Below, piece after piece: positions 1 through 9,421 of a stretch of 64,000 bases of DNA. Both the position numbers and the translations under genes were made by a program. The DNA comes from Pedobacter kyonggii (GTDB lineage Bacteria > Bacteroidota > Bacteroidia > Sphingobacteriales > Sphingobacteriaceae), in NCBI RefSeq assembly GCF_004310665.1, contig NZ_SIXF01000007.1:124001-188000 (forward strand). The letters run 5' to 3'. Every line of letters starts with the position of its first letter. Position 1 is the first letter of the stretch. Under the pieces are notes generated by a model. It was given only the letters and a program-made list of their open reading frames with translations. It was not told the DNA's origin and did not search any database.

Positions 1-150
1 TAATTTGCTGGAAGGATTTTTATTGAATGATAATATAGTACAATAGCTGGAGAAAATTATACATAAAATAGAGATTTTTTACGTGCAATTTTGAAATATA
101 ATATACTTTCTAACCAAAATAATTATCGAAATTAAATAAAATAATGAGCC
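1..150 (+). promoter_or_regulatory. Duplicated upstream control element, copy A (before susC)
   Basis: These 150 bases align without gaps to 5701-5850, upstream of the first pectate lyase. My hand count is about 114 of 150 identical, with 29 of 30 identical at 91-120. Shared blocks include a TACAATAG-like core near 39-46, AAAATTATACAT near 53-64, and AATATACTTTCTAACCAAAAT at 100-120. Since the genes behind the two copies are unrelated, retained similarity suggests a shared regulator site and promoter. The exact start of transcription is not evident; no clean TAnnTTTG box with a spaced TTTG is present. Confidence 0.6.
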
Positions 151-358
151 AAATCACCGCATAACATTTTCATTTTTTTTCTGGAAAGCTTTTCAGCCCT
201 GCTTCAGTTTATAGCGCCAGATAAAATAATATTTAACAGAAAAAAACTAATTCATTAAGCCTCTCCATACATAAAGTTTAAAATTTAGCGCAATAAGATC
301 TTTGATTAAGGATGTGCAAGTCCTCAACAATAGAATTAAAAACTAACCAAATAATAAG
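151..358 (+). promoter_or_regulatory. susC leader region
   Basis: About 200 bases between the duplicated control element and the susC start. I see no gene, hairpin terminator or repeat family member here. The last bases before the ATG read AACTAACCAAATAATAAG; a very similar AACTAACCAAATAAACCA precedes the symporter ATG at 32889, so this may be a common A-rich translation leader. It is probably transcribed 5' untranslated region, an inference from the position of the control element. Confidence 0.35.
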
Positions 359-3300
359 ATGAACTTAAAATTGTTACGCAAAATTTCTTTGTCCTTGCTT
401 TTTATGCTATTGGCAAGCACAATTCTTTTTGCTCAGGACCGAAAGATTACGGGTAAAGTTGTAGATCAGGCAGATGGACGAGGAATTCCTGGAGTAAACG
501 TAAGTCTAAAAGGTGTTCCAAGCAATGTGAGTACAAACTCAGATGGGATTTACACCATACAGGTAAAATCAAACAGCGATGTGCTTGTGTTTTCATACAT
601 CGGCTATGCCCGACAAACCATCCCAGTAGGCACACAAACAACAATCAATGTAAAACTGGTTTCTGATAACCAAAATTTAGATGATGTTGTGGTTGTAGGT
701 TATGGTACACAAAAAAAAGTTACTTTAACAGGTTCAGTATCAACAGCCGATATTAAAAAGGTAGAAGATGTACCAGCGTTAACTTTAAGTGCAGCCTTAA
801 GAGGAACGGCACCCAACCTTAACATTTCTGGTGGCACACAAAGACCAGGGCAGGGAACAACGATTACCATCCGAAATCCCGTTGCATTTGCCAAAGACGG
901 TGGGCAGGGTACAAACCCGATATTTGTAATTGATGATATTATCAGAACACAGGCCGATTTCGATCTCTTAGATCAGAATGTGGTAGAAAGCGTTTCTGTA
1001 CTAAAAGATGCTGAAGCAGCAATTTTTGGGGTTTCTGGTGCAAACGGAGTAATTATAGTACGTACTAAAAGAGGTAAAACCGGTGCGCCAAAAATTAATT
1101 TCAGCTCGTCGGTTGGTTTTTCTGATGCCACTAAACTGCCCAACATGATGAGTGGTTTACAGCTTGGTAATTTTGTAAATGATTATCTAGATGCAAACGT
1201 TTATCAGCAGGTTACAGCTGGTGTGGAAAGAAAAAATTCCTATATAAACCCTGCCGATGGATTTAAAGTTGTGGATGGTGTTACAACCACCAAAGAACCT
1301 TTATGGTATACACCAGATGAATTGGAATATTTTGAAAGCCATAACAACAACTGGTTAAAATCTGCATTTCAAACTTCGAATATGTATCGCCAGACATTAA
1401 ATATAAGTGGTGGTACTGATAAGGTTACTTATTTTGTAGGTGGCGATTATATTACCCAGAATTCGAACTTTAAAGGTGTTAACTCTAGCAAATATGGCTT
1501 AAGAGCAAGTATCGATGCTAAATTAGGCAAGGGATTAACCGTTTCTGCATCAATTAGTACCGATGTTAGTCAGTCGAAAAGTTACTTTTACAAACTGAAC
1601 GGTACCAGTGAGAGTTTAGATAATGATGTGGCAACCCTGCAGAATGTTAACCCTTGGTCTGAGTATTTTATTAATGGTAACCCGGTATTACTGGGCACAA
1701 ATGCTGGTGGTGGTTTAGAGAATGTAAACTTTTTCTTAATACAGAATACAGATAATTTTACCAGTACTAAAGCTTACGTAATGAATATGTTAGGTAAAAT
1801 AACCTATCAAATACCAGGCGTAAAAGGCTTAACAGCTACGTTTACAGCAAATAAAAATATAAATGCCAGCAATGGAAAGCAATTTGGTACTACATTTAAC
1901 TATTACAAATATGCCGGTTTAGGTTTAAACAGCCATATCCCAGGTGGTGCTTTATTATCGGTTTCCTCTATTAGAAATGGTGATAGAATACGTTTGAACC
2001 CGATATTCAGCGAATCTTATCAGTTAAATGGTGGTTTTACTTACGACCGTACTTTTGGTAAACACAGTATATCTGCAACAGCTTTGTTAGAGCAAAGAGA
2101 ATCAGATCAGGAAGGGGTATCGGCTATGGTTGAAGGTTTGGTTACCGGTGCATTACCTTACCAAACATTTGCAGTTGGTACACAAAGTTCAAATCAGGTA
2201 GGTTTGGTTAATCAGTTTGGTTTCCAATCGCTTATTTCGCGTATAAATTACGATTACGATAATAAATATCTTTTACAATTGGTTTATCGTAGAGATGGCA
2301 GTTCCAGGTTTGCTCCAGGTCGCAACTGGGGTAATTTCCCGGCGGCTTCTGCCGGATGGGTAGCATCACAAGAGAAATTCTTTAAAGATCATGTTAAATT
2401 CATGGATTTTCTAAAGTTTAGGGTTTCAGTAGGTTTAACAGGTACAGATAATACCAAACCTTATCAATACCTGGTATCTTACAACGTGGGTACAGGTAAT
2501 AACGGTGGAGCGGTTTTTAATAATGGCGATAGAACCATCGGTGTTAAAACAAATATTGCTATTCCGAATGAGAATGTTGTTTGGGATCACTCGTTAAAAA
2601 CCAATTATGGGGTAGACATGGCTTTCTTGAAAAATAGACTTACCGCAACAGCAGAATATTTCTGGAGCCATAATTACGATATGTTAACCACGCTATCTTC
2701 TTCTGTACCAGCTGTTATCGGCGCAGCGGTTCCGACAGAAAACTTTGGTATTGTAAACACTTTTGGCTACGAGCTTAGTTTAACATGGAAAGATAAAATT
2801 GGTGAAAATTTAAGCTATAGTTTCTCTCCATTCTACACCTGGAATGATAATAAATATATCAGGTATGATTTGGCATCGGGAAAAATCGGTACGCTTGAAG
2901 ACTTAACCGGCCAATCAAACGATCCTGGTTATTTTGGATACAAATCTTTAGGTATTATCAGGACACAAGATGAGGCTAATGCCATTATTGCGCAACGTAT
3001 AAATGGATCATCTGTAGGAAATGACCCTAAAAAAGTTAAAATATTAGATAACATTTTGCAGCCAGGCATGATTAATTACGAAGATGTAAATGGCGATGGT
3101 GTAATTACTGTTGCTGATAAACAATATGTTACTAACCGTCAAACTAACCATAATTATTTGGGTTTAAACTTTAATGTGGGTTATAAAGGCCTTAGTCTTA
3201 ACGTAGTTGGAGGTTTGGCGTGGGGAGGTTACACCAGCATTGGTGGCTTAAAACCGAGCGGAACAAGTGCATCAGTTTATGGAAATAGGGCAGCGTATTG

Positions 3301-3613
3301 GGCCGATCATTGGACCAAAACAAACACCAGTGCTGCTTACCCTAACCCTTATTTTACCAGTGCATTCGAAGAAAGTGATTTCTGGTTGGTATCAGCCACT
3401 CAATTGGGAATTACAAATGCGAATTTAAGTTATTCAATCCCAGCTAAATTAACACAGAGGGTAGGTATAAATAGCATTAGGTTATTTGCACAGGCTACTA
3501 ACCCAGTTCAGTTCATTAATCCATTTCCAGATAACTATAGAGATTTTCTTTCTCCGGTTGGTACTTATCCAACATTAAGAACAATTTCTTTTGGTATAAA
3601 TGTTGGCTTATAA
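359..3613 (+). CDS. SusC-like TonB-dependent outer-membrane receptor
   Basis: Outer-membrane importer for oligosaccharides, powered by TonB and working with the SusD lipoprotein encoded next. The 1084-residue protein has a signal peptide ending near A25, a carboxypeptidase-regulatory-like domain at about 28-112 (starts KITGKVVD), the conserved VVVGYGTQKK segment near 112-121, a plug domain to about 235, and a C-terminal beta-barrel with the family-typical terminal strand. There is no N-terminal STN domain, so direct signalling to a FecR anti-sigma factor is unlikely; control is more likely by the unknown regulator of the element at 1-150. It is the only SusC in the window, so it probably serves all the degradative enzymes here. 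The ligand is inferred to be a pectic oligosaccharide from context. Confidence 0.95.
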   Translation: MNLKLLRKISLSLLFMLLASTILFAQDRKITGKVVDQADGRGIPGVNVSLKGVPSNVSTNSDGIYTIQVKSNSDVLVFSYIGYARQTIPVGTQTTINVKLVSDNQNLDDVVVVGYGTQKKVTLTGSVSTADIKKVEDVPALTLSAALRGTAPNLNISGGTQRPGQGTTITIRNPVAFAKDGGQGTNPIFVIDDIIRTQADFDLLDQNVVESVSVLKDAEAAIFGVSGANGVIIVRTKRGKTGAPKINFSSSVGFSDATKLPNMMSGLQLGNFVNDYLDANVYQQVTAGVERKNSYINPADGFKVVDGVTTTKEPLWYTPDELEYFESHNNNWLKSAFQTSNMYRQTLNISGGTDKVTYFVGGDYITQNSNFKGVNSSKYGLRASIDAKLGKGLTVSASISTDVSQSKSYFYKLNGTSESLDNDVATLQNVNPWSEYFINGNPVLLGTNAGGGLENVNFFLIQNTDNFTSTKAYVMNMLGKITYQIPGVKGLTATFTANKNINASNGKQFGTTFNYYKYAGLGLNSHIPGGALLSVSSIRNGDRIRLNPIFSESYQLNGGFTYDRTFGKHSISATALLEQRESDQEGVSAMVEGLVTGALPYQTFAVGTQSSNQVGLVNQFGFQSLISRINYDYDNKYLLQLVYRRDGSSRFAPGRNWGNFPAASAGWVASQEKFFKDHVKFMDFLKFRVSVGLTGTDNTKPYQYLVSYNVGTGNNGGAVFNNGDRTIGVKTNIAIPNENVVWDHSLKTNYGVDMAFLKNRLTATAEYFWSHNYDMLTTLSSSVPAVIGAAVPTENFGIVNTFGYELSLTWKDKIGENLSYSFSPFYTWNDNKYIRYDLASGKIGTLEDLTGQSNDPGYFGYKSLGIIRTQDEANAIIAQRINGSSVGNDPKKVKILDNILQPGMINYEDVNGDGVITVADKQYVTNRQTNHNYLGLNFNVGYKGLSLNVVGGLAWGGYTSIGGLKPSGTSASVYGNRAAYWADHWTKTNTSAAYPNPYFTSAFEESDFWLVSATQLGITNANLSYSIPAKLTQRVGINSIRLFAQATNPVQFINPFPDNYRDFLSPVGTYPTLRTISFGINVGL

Positions 3614-3711
3614 TTACAAGAAATATCATGAAACCATCATGAGCATACCGCTCACAAAGCCTGATAAATATGCTCATTATAGCTTCATAACCATTAAAAA
3701 ACTATATTCTG
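3614..3711 (+). promoter_or_regulatory. susC-susD intergenic hairpin
   Basis: TGAGCATA at 3640-3647 is a perfect complement of TATGCTCA at 3669-3676, giving an 8-bp stem with a 21-base loop. It lacks a T-tract, so it is not a normal terminator. Position between the receptor and the lipoprotein suggests a role in transcript processing or in setting the ratio of the two proteins; this is inference. Confidence 0.35.
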
Positions 3712-5541
3712 ATGAAAAAATTAATCATATTAATCACAATTTCTGCCTCACTTACAATGCTATTCAGCAATTGTAAAAAAGTATTGGAAAAGCAAGATTT
3801 GGGCAACTTTGTTGCTGAACAAATTTATAATGATTCCGTTACTGCAACCTTAAGCATGAATTATATTTATGGCCAAAATCAGCCATCATGGTTTGGTAAT
3901 GTAGGCGGTTTAAGCAGTTCGGTAAATTCATTGTCTGATGAGCAATACGGAGATAACGTATTTGTAAAAGGCACAGCGACCATCGAATCTGTTACCGATC
4001 TGGGGAATTTGAATACTGCTGGTAATTATGTAAAAATCAGGTCTATTAATATGTTCATTAGAGACATTAATAATGGTACCCTTGCACCAGGAACAAAAAA
4101 GCGTTTTAATGCACAAGCCACATTCTGGCGGGCATTTAGGTATTTCGAACTGGTTAAGCTTTATGGGGGTGTGCCTATTGTACTTACCCCATTGGATGCG
4201 GTAGGCGAAGAGGCGAAAAAAGCTGCGTTATTACCAAGAAGTAGTACTTCCGAAACTTTTGCGCAAATTGCTAAAGATTTAGATACCTGCATAAAATATC
4301 TGCCAACCAAATGGCCGAGTAATGCAGATTATGGCCGCATTACTAAAGGCGCAGCATTAGCTTACAAAGGCAAGGTATTGATGTATTGGGCAAGTCCGGA
4401 GTTTAATCCTACAAACGATCAAACAAGATGGAAAGCAGCTTATGATGCCAATGTTTTAGCGGTTGAAAATCTTTCAGCCAATGGTTTTGGTTTATATTCA
4501 AAATTTGATGTTACCATGTGGACAACGGAGGGAAGCAATGGAGGAAGTACCCCTCGTAACCCTGAGGCAGTTTTAACTACCCAATATAATATGGCTACAA
4601 CCGATTTGGCTCAAAACAATAACACCTATCCTAATGCAACTGTACCAAGGTACATTGGGACTTCGGGTGGTTCTAATTTACCAACATACGATATGGCCTT
4701 GGCTTTCCCGATGAAAGATGGTAAAGATGCAGGCACTTCTACCAAATATCCATACAGCTTGGCTACTTTTTACAAAGACCGCGATCCGAGGTTTGATCAG
4801 ACAATAGCTTATAATGGAGCTAATTGGCCATTAAATGCCAATCCCAACTATCGTTTATGGACTTATAATTATACAAAAGGATCGACCACGCTTAGTACAG
4901 AATCGCAGGCAACATCCAGCGGTTTTTACTTAAGAAAAGCCATTGATCCGGCTTTAACAACAAGCAATTTTATGTATGCAGGTACCGATTGGATCGAAAT
5001 CCGTTACGCTGAAGTATTGTTGAATTTAGCCGAATGTGCAGCTGAGATTGGTAATACCGGACAGAGCCAGGAGGCTTATGCCAACCTCATCGCGATTAGA
5101 AAACGTGCAGGTATTGAGGCTGGAACTGATGGGCTTTATGGTTTAACCGCCGGAATGAGCGGCGCTCAACTGGTAACTGCAATTATGCGAGAAAGAAGAA
5201 TTGAACTTGCTTTTGAGGGAAAACGCTTCTGGGATTTAAGAAGAAGAAAATTACTGGAAACAACCTTAAACGGTAAAAGAAGGCTGGCAATTAACATTGC
5301 ACTAAAAAATACGGGGACAGGTACTGATTATATATTAGGCACAAGAGATGCAGCTGCTGCAATCAATTTGGATGCTTTTTATACCACCAATTTTACAGTT
5401 ACAACAAAAACTCTCGATACTTATGATATTGCTTATCAAGCTGGCGTATACTTCTTTGGCATACCAACCGCATCGATTCAAAACAATATCAATCTCCAGC
5501 AAAACAACACCTGGGGTGGAGCATTCGATCCATTAAAGTAA
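3712..5541 (+). CDS. SusD/RagB-family nutrient-binding lipoprotein
   Basis: Surface-exposed glycan-binding lipoprotein that caps the SusC barrel. The 609-residue sequence starts with a lipoprotein signal peptide ending in a lipobox with C21 (FSNC). The SusD fold is recognisable from the TPR-like helical N-terminal half (FWRAFRYFELVKLYGGVP near 138-155) and the C-terminal signature RYAEVLLNLAECAAEIGN followed by RERRIELAFEGKRFWDLRRR, both typical of RagB/SusD proteins. It follows the receptor by 98 bases and ends just before an intrinsic terminator, so susC-susD form a two-gene unit separate from the enzyme genes. Binding specificity cannot be read from sequence; pectin fragments are inferred from the neighbours. 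Confidence 0.95.
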   Translation: MKKLIILITISASLTMLFSNCKKVLEKQDLGNFVAEQIYNDSVTATLSMNYIYGQNQPSWFGNVGGLSSSVNSLSDEQYGDNVFVKGTATIESVTDLGNLNTAGNYVKIRSINMFIRDINNGTLAPGTKKRFNAQATFWRAFRYFELVKLYGGVPIVLTPLDAVGEEAKKAALLPRSSTSETFAQIAKDLDTCIKYLPTKWPSNADYGRITKGAALAYKGKVLMYWASPEFNPTNDQTRWKAAYDANVLAVENLSANGFGLYSKFDVTMWTTEGSNGGSTPRNPEAVLTTQYNMATTDLAQNNNTYPNATVPRYIGTSGGSNLPTYDMALAFPMKDGKDAGTSTKYPYSLATFYKDRDPRFDQTIAYNGANWPLNANPNYRLWTYNYTKGSTTLSTESQATSSGFYLRKAIDPALTTSNFMYAGTDWIEIRYAEVLLNLAECAAEIGNTGQSQEAYANLIAIRKRAGIEAGTDGLYGLTAGMSGAQLVTAIMRERRIELAFEGKRFWDLRRRKLLETTLNGKRRLAINIALKNTGTGTDYILGTRDAAAAINLDAFYTTNFTVTTKTLDTYDIAYQAGVYFFGIPTASIQNNINLQQNNTWGGAFDPLK

Positions 5542-5558
5542 TTACAGAAGATCTTCGG

Positions 5559-5587
5559 AGCGGTTTGCTCACCGCTTTGGTTTTTTT
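5559..5587 (+). terminator. Intrinsic terminator after susD
   Basis: AGCGGT (5559-5564), a 6-base loop, ACCGCT (5571-5576), then TTGG and a run of seven T. This is the clearest rho-independent terminator in the window and separates the SusCD pair from the enzyme operon. Confidence 0.8.
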
Positions 5588-5933
5588 ATGTTTGGTTTGA
5601 AAAAGGGAACATTAATTTGTTTCCTTTTTTTTTATTTAAGAATGTTACATTTATATATGAATTTTATTCCTATCTTGTAACATGGCTGCGAGAATGAATT
5701 TAATTTGTTACAGGCATTTTTGTTAATTGATAAGATGATACAATAGATAGCCAAAATTATACATTAAACAGCTGCTTTTTGCATGCAAATTTGAAAGATA
5801 ATATACTTTCTAACCAAAATTATTTACAAGGATAGACAAAGAAATGAGCCACGATTTTGAATATCAGCGATTAGATTTTTCTGCTAATTAAAAATATTTC
5901 GTAATTTCTTTCTCTTCCCAACTAACAACACAA
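5588..5933 (+). promoter_or_regulatory. Upstream region of the pectate lyase operon, with control element copy B (5701-5850)
   Basis: No gene. Bases 5701-5850 are the second copy of the element at 1-150. Within it TTTGCATGCAAA at 5778-5789 is a perfect 12-bp palindrome; the matching bases of copy A (78-89) are only partly palindromic. The strongest identity runs from 5791 to 5820. The distance from element end to ATG is 83 bases here and 208 bases for susC. The rest, 5588-5700 and 5851-5933, is AT-rich without recognisable features. Confidence 0.55.
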
Positions 5934-7589
5934 ATGAAAAAGAACATTTTAAATCTGTTGCTAACAACAGCATTAATACTCTCCGCAAATTATACGTTTG
6001 CCCAATATCCAAATATTCCTGCCAATATTAAAAAATCATCCGATTCGATGATGAAAGAAGCCTATCACCAATCTGATATTGCCTGGGAGAAAGCAAAGCC
6101 TATTATTGCAAAAGAGGCAGCTCAAGGCAAGCCATATATTCCTTGGGCGGGTAGACCAACTGACTTACCACAATCAGATTTATTGGCTTTTCCGGGTGCA
6201 GAAGGCGGTGGTGCCTATAGCTTTGGTGGCCACGGCGGTAGGGTTATTGTAGTTAAGAATCTAAATGATAAGGGACCTGGTTCTTTGCGCGATGCCTGTG
6301 AGCAAGGTGGTGCAAGGATTGTGGTATTTAATGTTTCAGGGATCATCAGATTAAAAACCCCGCTTATTATCCGTGCACCTTATATCACTATTGCAGGTCA
6401 AACCGCACCCGGTGACGGTGTTTGCGTAGCTGGCGAATCGGTTTGGTTAAATACGCATGATGTGATTATACGTTTTATGCGTTTTAGGAGGGGGGAAACC
6501 TTTGTTGGCCGTCGCGATGATGCCATTGGTGGAAATCCAGTAGGTAACATTATGATCGATCACGTTTCGGCAAGCTGGGGATTGGATGAAAACATGTCGA
6601 TGTACCGCCACATGTACAATGATAGTACCGGCAAAACCGAAGAAAAATTGGGAACGGTTAACATCACGATACAAAACTCTATTTTCTCTGAGGCATTAGA
6701 TTATTGGAACCATGCTTTCGGTAGTACCTTAGGCGGAGAAAACTGTGCCTTTGTTCGTAACCTTTGGGCTGATAATGGCGCCCGTAACCCATCAATCGGC
6801 TGGAACGGCATATTTAACTTCGCCAATAACGTGGTTTTTAACTGGAACAACCGCTCTACAGATGGAGGAGATTATACCGCACAATACAATATCATCAACA
6901 ACTTTTACAAACCAGGTCCGGTTACAGAACTAAAAGATCCGATCAGTTACCGCATTTTAAAACCAGAATCTGGCCGCAGTAAATTACCTTATGTTGTTTT
7001 TGGTAGGGCTTATGTTGCTGGAAATATCATCGACGGTAATGAAAAAGTAACCAGAAATAACTGGGATGGAGGTGTTCAATTAGAAGATAAAAAAGGAAAT
7101 TTAATGTCTTTCGATGAAGCAAGTAAATATTTTGCTGCAATGAAAGCTAAGAACCCGTTTCCAATGCCTAAGATTAGCATTATCCCTACTTTAAAAGCTA
7201 AAGAATATGTATTGGCAAATGCTGGTGCCACTTTACCAAAAAGAGATCCGGTTGATACACGTGTAATTAAACAGGTTGCCACAGGTAAAATCGAAGTACA
7301 TCCTGATGCTAAACCATCTGCTTTTCAATTCGAACACCGCAGGTTGCCTGGCGATTCTTACAAGCAAGGCATCATTACAGAAGTTTCTCAGGTTGGAGGT
7401 TACCCAGAATATAAAGGCACACCATATAAAGACAGTGATGATGATGGCATGCCTGATGCTTACGAGCTTAAAAATGGTTTAAACCCTAAGGATGCATCTG
7501 ATGCTGCTAAAATTACAAAAAGTGGTTATGCGAACATCGAAGTATATTTAAATAGTGTTGTTCCGGTCTCAATTGTTAAGCCTAACTAA
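5934..7589 (+). CDS. Secreted pectate lyase, PL1 family (copy 1)
   Basis: Cleaves de-esterified homogalacturonan by beta-elimination, producing unsaturated oligogalacturonides. The 551-residue protein has a signal peptide (to about FAQ, 24), then the characteristic FPGAEGGGAYSFGGHGG block near 87-103, GSLRDACEQGGARIVVFNVSG and the beta-helix core with DHVSASWGLDENMS, typical of Bacteroidetes PL1 proteins. Near the C-terminus DSDDDGMPDAYELKNGLNP resembles a calcium-binding thrombospondin-3/dockerin-like loop. It is immediately followed, one base after its stop, by a close paralogue. It opens the enzyme operon behind control element copy B. Activity on pectate is family knowledge; position on homogalacturonan or an RG-II backbone is inferred. 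Confidence 0.88.
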   Translation: MKKNILNLLLTTALILSANYTFAQYPNIPANIKKSSDSMMKEAYHQSDIAWEKAKPIIAKEAAQGKPYIPWAGRPTDLPQSDLLAFPGAEGGGAYSFGGHGGRVIVVKNLNDKGPGSLRDACEQGGARIVVFNVSGIIRLKTPLIIRAPYITIAGQTAPGDGVCVAGESVWLNTHDVIIRFMRFRRGETFVGRRDDAIGGNPVGNIMIDHVSASWGLDENMSMYRHMYNDSTGKTEEKLGTVNITIQNSIFSEALDYWNHAFGSTLGGENCAFVRNLWADNGARNPSIGWNGIFNFANNVVFNWNNRSTDGGDYTAQYNIINNFYKPGPVTELKDPISYRILKPESGRSKLPYVVFGRAYVAGNIIDGNEKVTRNNWDGGVQLEDKKGNLMSFDEASKYFAAMKAKNPFPMPKISIIPTLKAKEYVLANAGATLPKRDPVDTRVIKQVATGKIEVHPDAKPSAFQFEHRRLPGDSYKQGIITEVSQVGGYPEYKGTPYKDSDDDGMPDAYELKNGLNPKDASDAAKITKSGYANIEVYLNSVVPVSIVKPN

Positions 7590-7590
7590 T

Positions 7591-9222
7591 ATGCGTACCT
7601 GGAATTCAATTTTTGGCATAATAGCGCTTTGTGGCATTGGAAATGTAGCTTTTGCACAATATCCGGTAATCCCGGAGGCTATGGAAAATAAAGCCGATTC
7701 GCTTTTAAAAAGTATTGAAGAAAAATCTGAACTGCAATTTTTAAAAGTAAAACACATTGTAGATGAAGAAGCCAAACATGGTAAACCTTATATTCCATGG
7801 GCAGCAAAACCAGGCGATTTGCCGCAGGCTAAAACAGTGGCCTTTCCGGGTGCTGAAGGTGGTGGTGCTTATTCTTTTGGTGGCCGCGGTGGAAAAGTTT
7901 ACGTGATAACCAGTCTCGAAGATTCAGGCAGCGGAACTTTACGCGAGGCCTGCGAGCAAGGTGGTGCCAGAATTATTGTTTTTAATGTTTCGGGGATTAT
8001 CAAATTAAAAACGCCACTGATTATCCGTGCACCTTATATTACCATTGCTGGTCAAAGCGCACCTGGCGATGGGATCTGTGTAGCTGGCGAATCGGTTTGG
8101 ATCAATACTCACGATGTAGTGATCCGTTATATGCGTTTCCGTCGGGGAGCAACCGATGTTACCCGTAGGGATGATGCCATTGGCGGAAATCCTGTCGGAA
8201 ACATCATCATCGATCACGTTTCGGCAAGTTGGGGGTTGGATGAAAACATGTCGATTTATCGCCATGTTTACGATCCAAAAGACGGTTCCAAACCTGTAAA
8301 ATTGCCTACGGTAAACGTTACCATACAGAATTCGATCTTTTCTGAAGCTTTAGATACCTATAACCATGCTTTTGGAAGTACAATTGGTGGTTTGAATTCA
8401 ACTTTCATGCGTAACCTTTGGGCATCAAATATCAGCCGGAATCCATCTGTTGGGATGTATGGTGATTTTGGTTTTGCCAATAATGTGATTTTTAACTGGT
8501 GGAACAGAAGTGCTGATGGTGGCGATAATGCTTCATTTTATAGTTTCATCAACAACTATTATAAACCAGGACCGATTACACCTGCAGGAGAACCGATTTC
8601 TTATCGTATCTTAAAACCTGAATCGGGTAGAGATAAAAAGTTTGCCAACGAATTTGGCAAGGCTTATATAACCGGAAATATTATAGAAGGAAACGAAAAA
8701 GTAACCAACAACAATTGGGATGGTGGCGTTCAGCCTGAAAGCAAAAGAGATAAGCAAAAGTTGTTAGATTCGATGAAAGTGGATAAACCTTTGCCAATGG
8801 CGAAAATTTCCATCATTGATACCAAAAAAGCTTATGATTATGTTTTGGCCAATGCCGGTGCATCTTTACCGGTTAGAGATGCTATTGATCAACGCATCAT
8901 CCGGCAGGTAACCACTGGTAAAATTGATCATGTTGAGGATGGGAAACTTCCAGCTCAACAAAGTTATGTAAAACGCCGCTTACCTGCTGATTCATACAAA
9001 AAGGGAATCATTTCCGATATTGCACAAGTGGGCGGGTATCCTGAATATAAAGGAAAACCTTATGTAGATACCGATAACGATGGTATGCCAGATGCCTGGG
9101 AAACAAAAAATGGATTAAACCCTAAAGACGCTAAGGATGCCTCAAAAATTTCGAAATCAGGCTATGCCAATATCGAAGTTTATTTGAATAGTTTGGTGGA
9201 TATCAATAAAGTGAGACCTTAA
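7591..9222 (+). CDS. Secreted pectate lyase, PL1 family (copy 2)
   Basis: Second PL1-type lyase, 543 residues. I place the start at the ATG at 7591, directly after the upstream stop (7587-7589), because it gives a proper signal peptide (MRTWNSIFGIIALCGIGNVAFAQ type, shown here only in outline); an upstream in-frame start at 7555 would lie inside the neighbour. The protein parallels copy 1 throughout: FPGAEGGGAYSFGGRGG, GSGTLREACEQGGARII, DHVSASWGLDENMSIYRH, and a C-terminal DTDNDGMPDAWETKNGLNP calcium loop. It is a tandem duplication that has since diverged, especially in the segment after RILKPESGR and before the calcium loop. The two may differ in methylation tolerance or cell location; that is not visible in the sequence. 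Confidence 0.88.
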   Translation: MRTWNSIFGIIALCGIGNVAFAQYPVIPEAMENKADSLLKSIEEKSELQFLKVKHIVDEEAKHGKPYIPWAAKPGDLPQAKTVAFPGAEGGGAYSFGGRGGKVYVITSLEDSGSGTLREACEQGGARIIVFNVSGIIKLKTPLIIRAPYITIAGQSAPGDGICVAGESVWINTHDVVIRYMRFRRGATDVTRRDDAIGGNPVGNIIIDHVSASWGLDENMSIYRHVYDPKDGSKPVKLPTVNVTIQNSIFSEALDTYNHAFGSTIGGLNSTFMRNLWASNISRNPSVGMYGDFGFANNVIFNWWNRSADGGDNASFYSFINNYYKPGPITPAGEPISYRILKPESGRDKKFANEFGKAYITGNIIEGNEKVTNNNWDGGVQPESKRDKQKLLDSMKVDKPLPMAKISIIDTKKAYDYVLANAGASLPVRDAIDQRIIRQVTTGKIDHVEDGKLPAQQSYVKRRLPADSYKKGIISDIAQVGGYPEYKGKPYVDTDNDGMPDAWETKNGLNPKDAKDASKISKSGYANIEVYLNSLVDINKVRP

Positions 9223-9292
9223 GAAAGGAGAAAGACCAAAGTTGAAAGCGAAAAGGCTTGGCAGTCGTATAGCAATTTTGCTTTTCGGCTGT

Positions 9293-9388
9293 CGTCATGC
9301 TGAATTTATTTCAGCATCTATCTTGCAATAAAGACCCTGACCTGTAGCGAAGCGGAAAGCTACGCAGTAAAATGAATTCAGGGTGACG
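9293..9388. repeat. Palindromic repeat, family R1 (copy a)
   Basis: Starts CGTCATGCTGAATTTATTTC and ends GAATTCAGGGTGACG. The ends are inverted complements (CGTCA/TGACG), and each half carries its own small palindrome around TGAATTTATTTCA. Other copies lie at 15061-15130, 47039-47104 and 63676-63741. Confidence 0.75.
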
Positions 9389-9421
9389 CGTGTTTGTAGA
9401 AAGTTGATTAAAAAAATATCA

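Noticed and set aside
9383-9421. Extended start of the DUF6298-like gene
   Set aside because: Its GTG is in repeat R1a; the ATG at 9422 opens the signal peptide.
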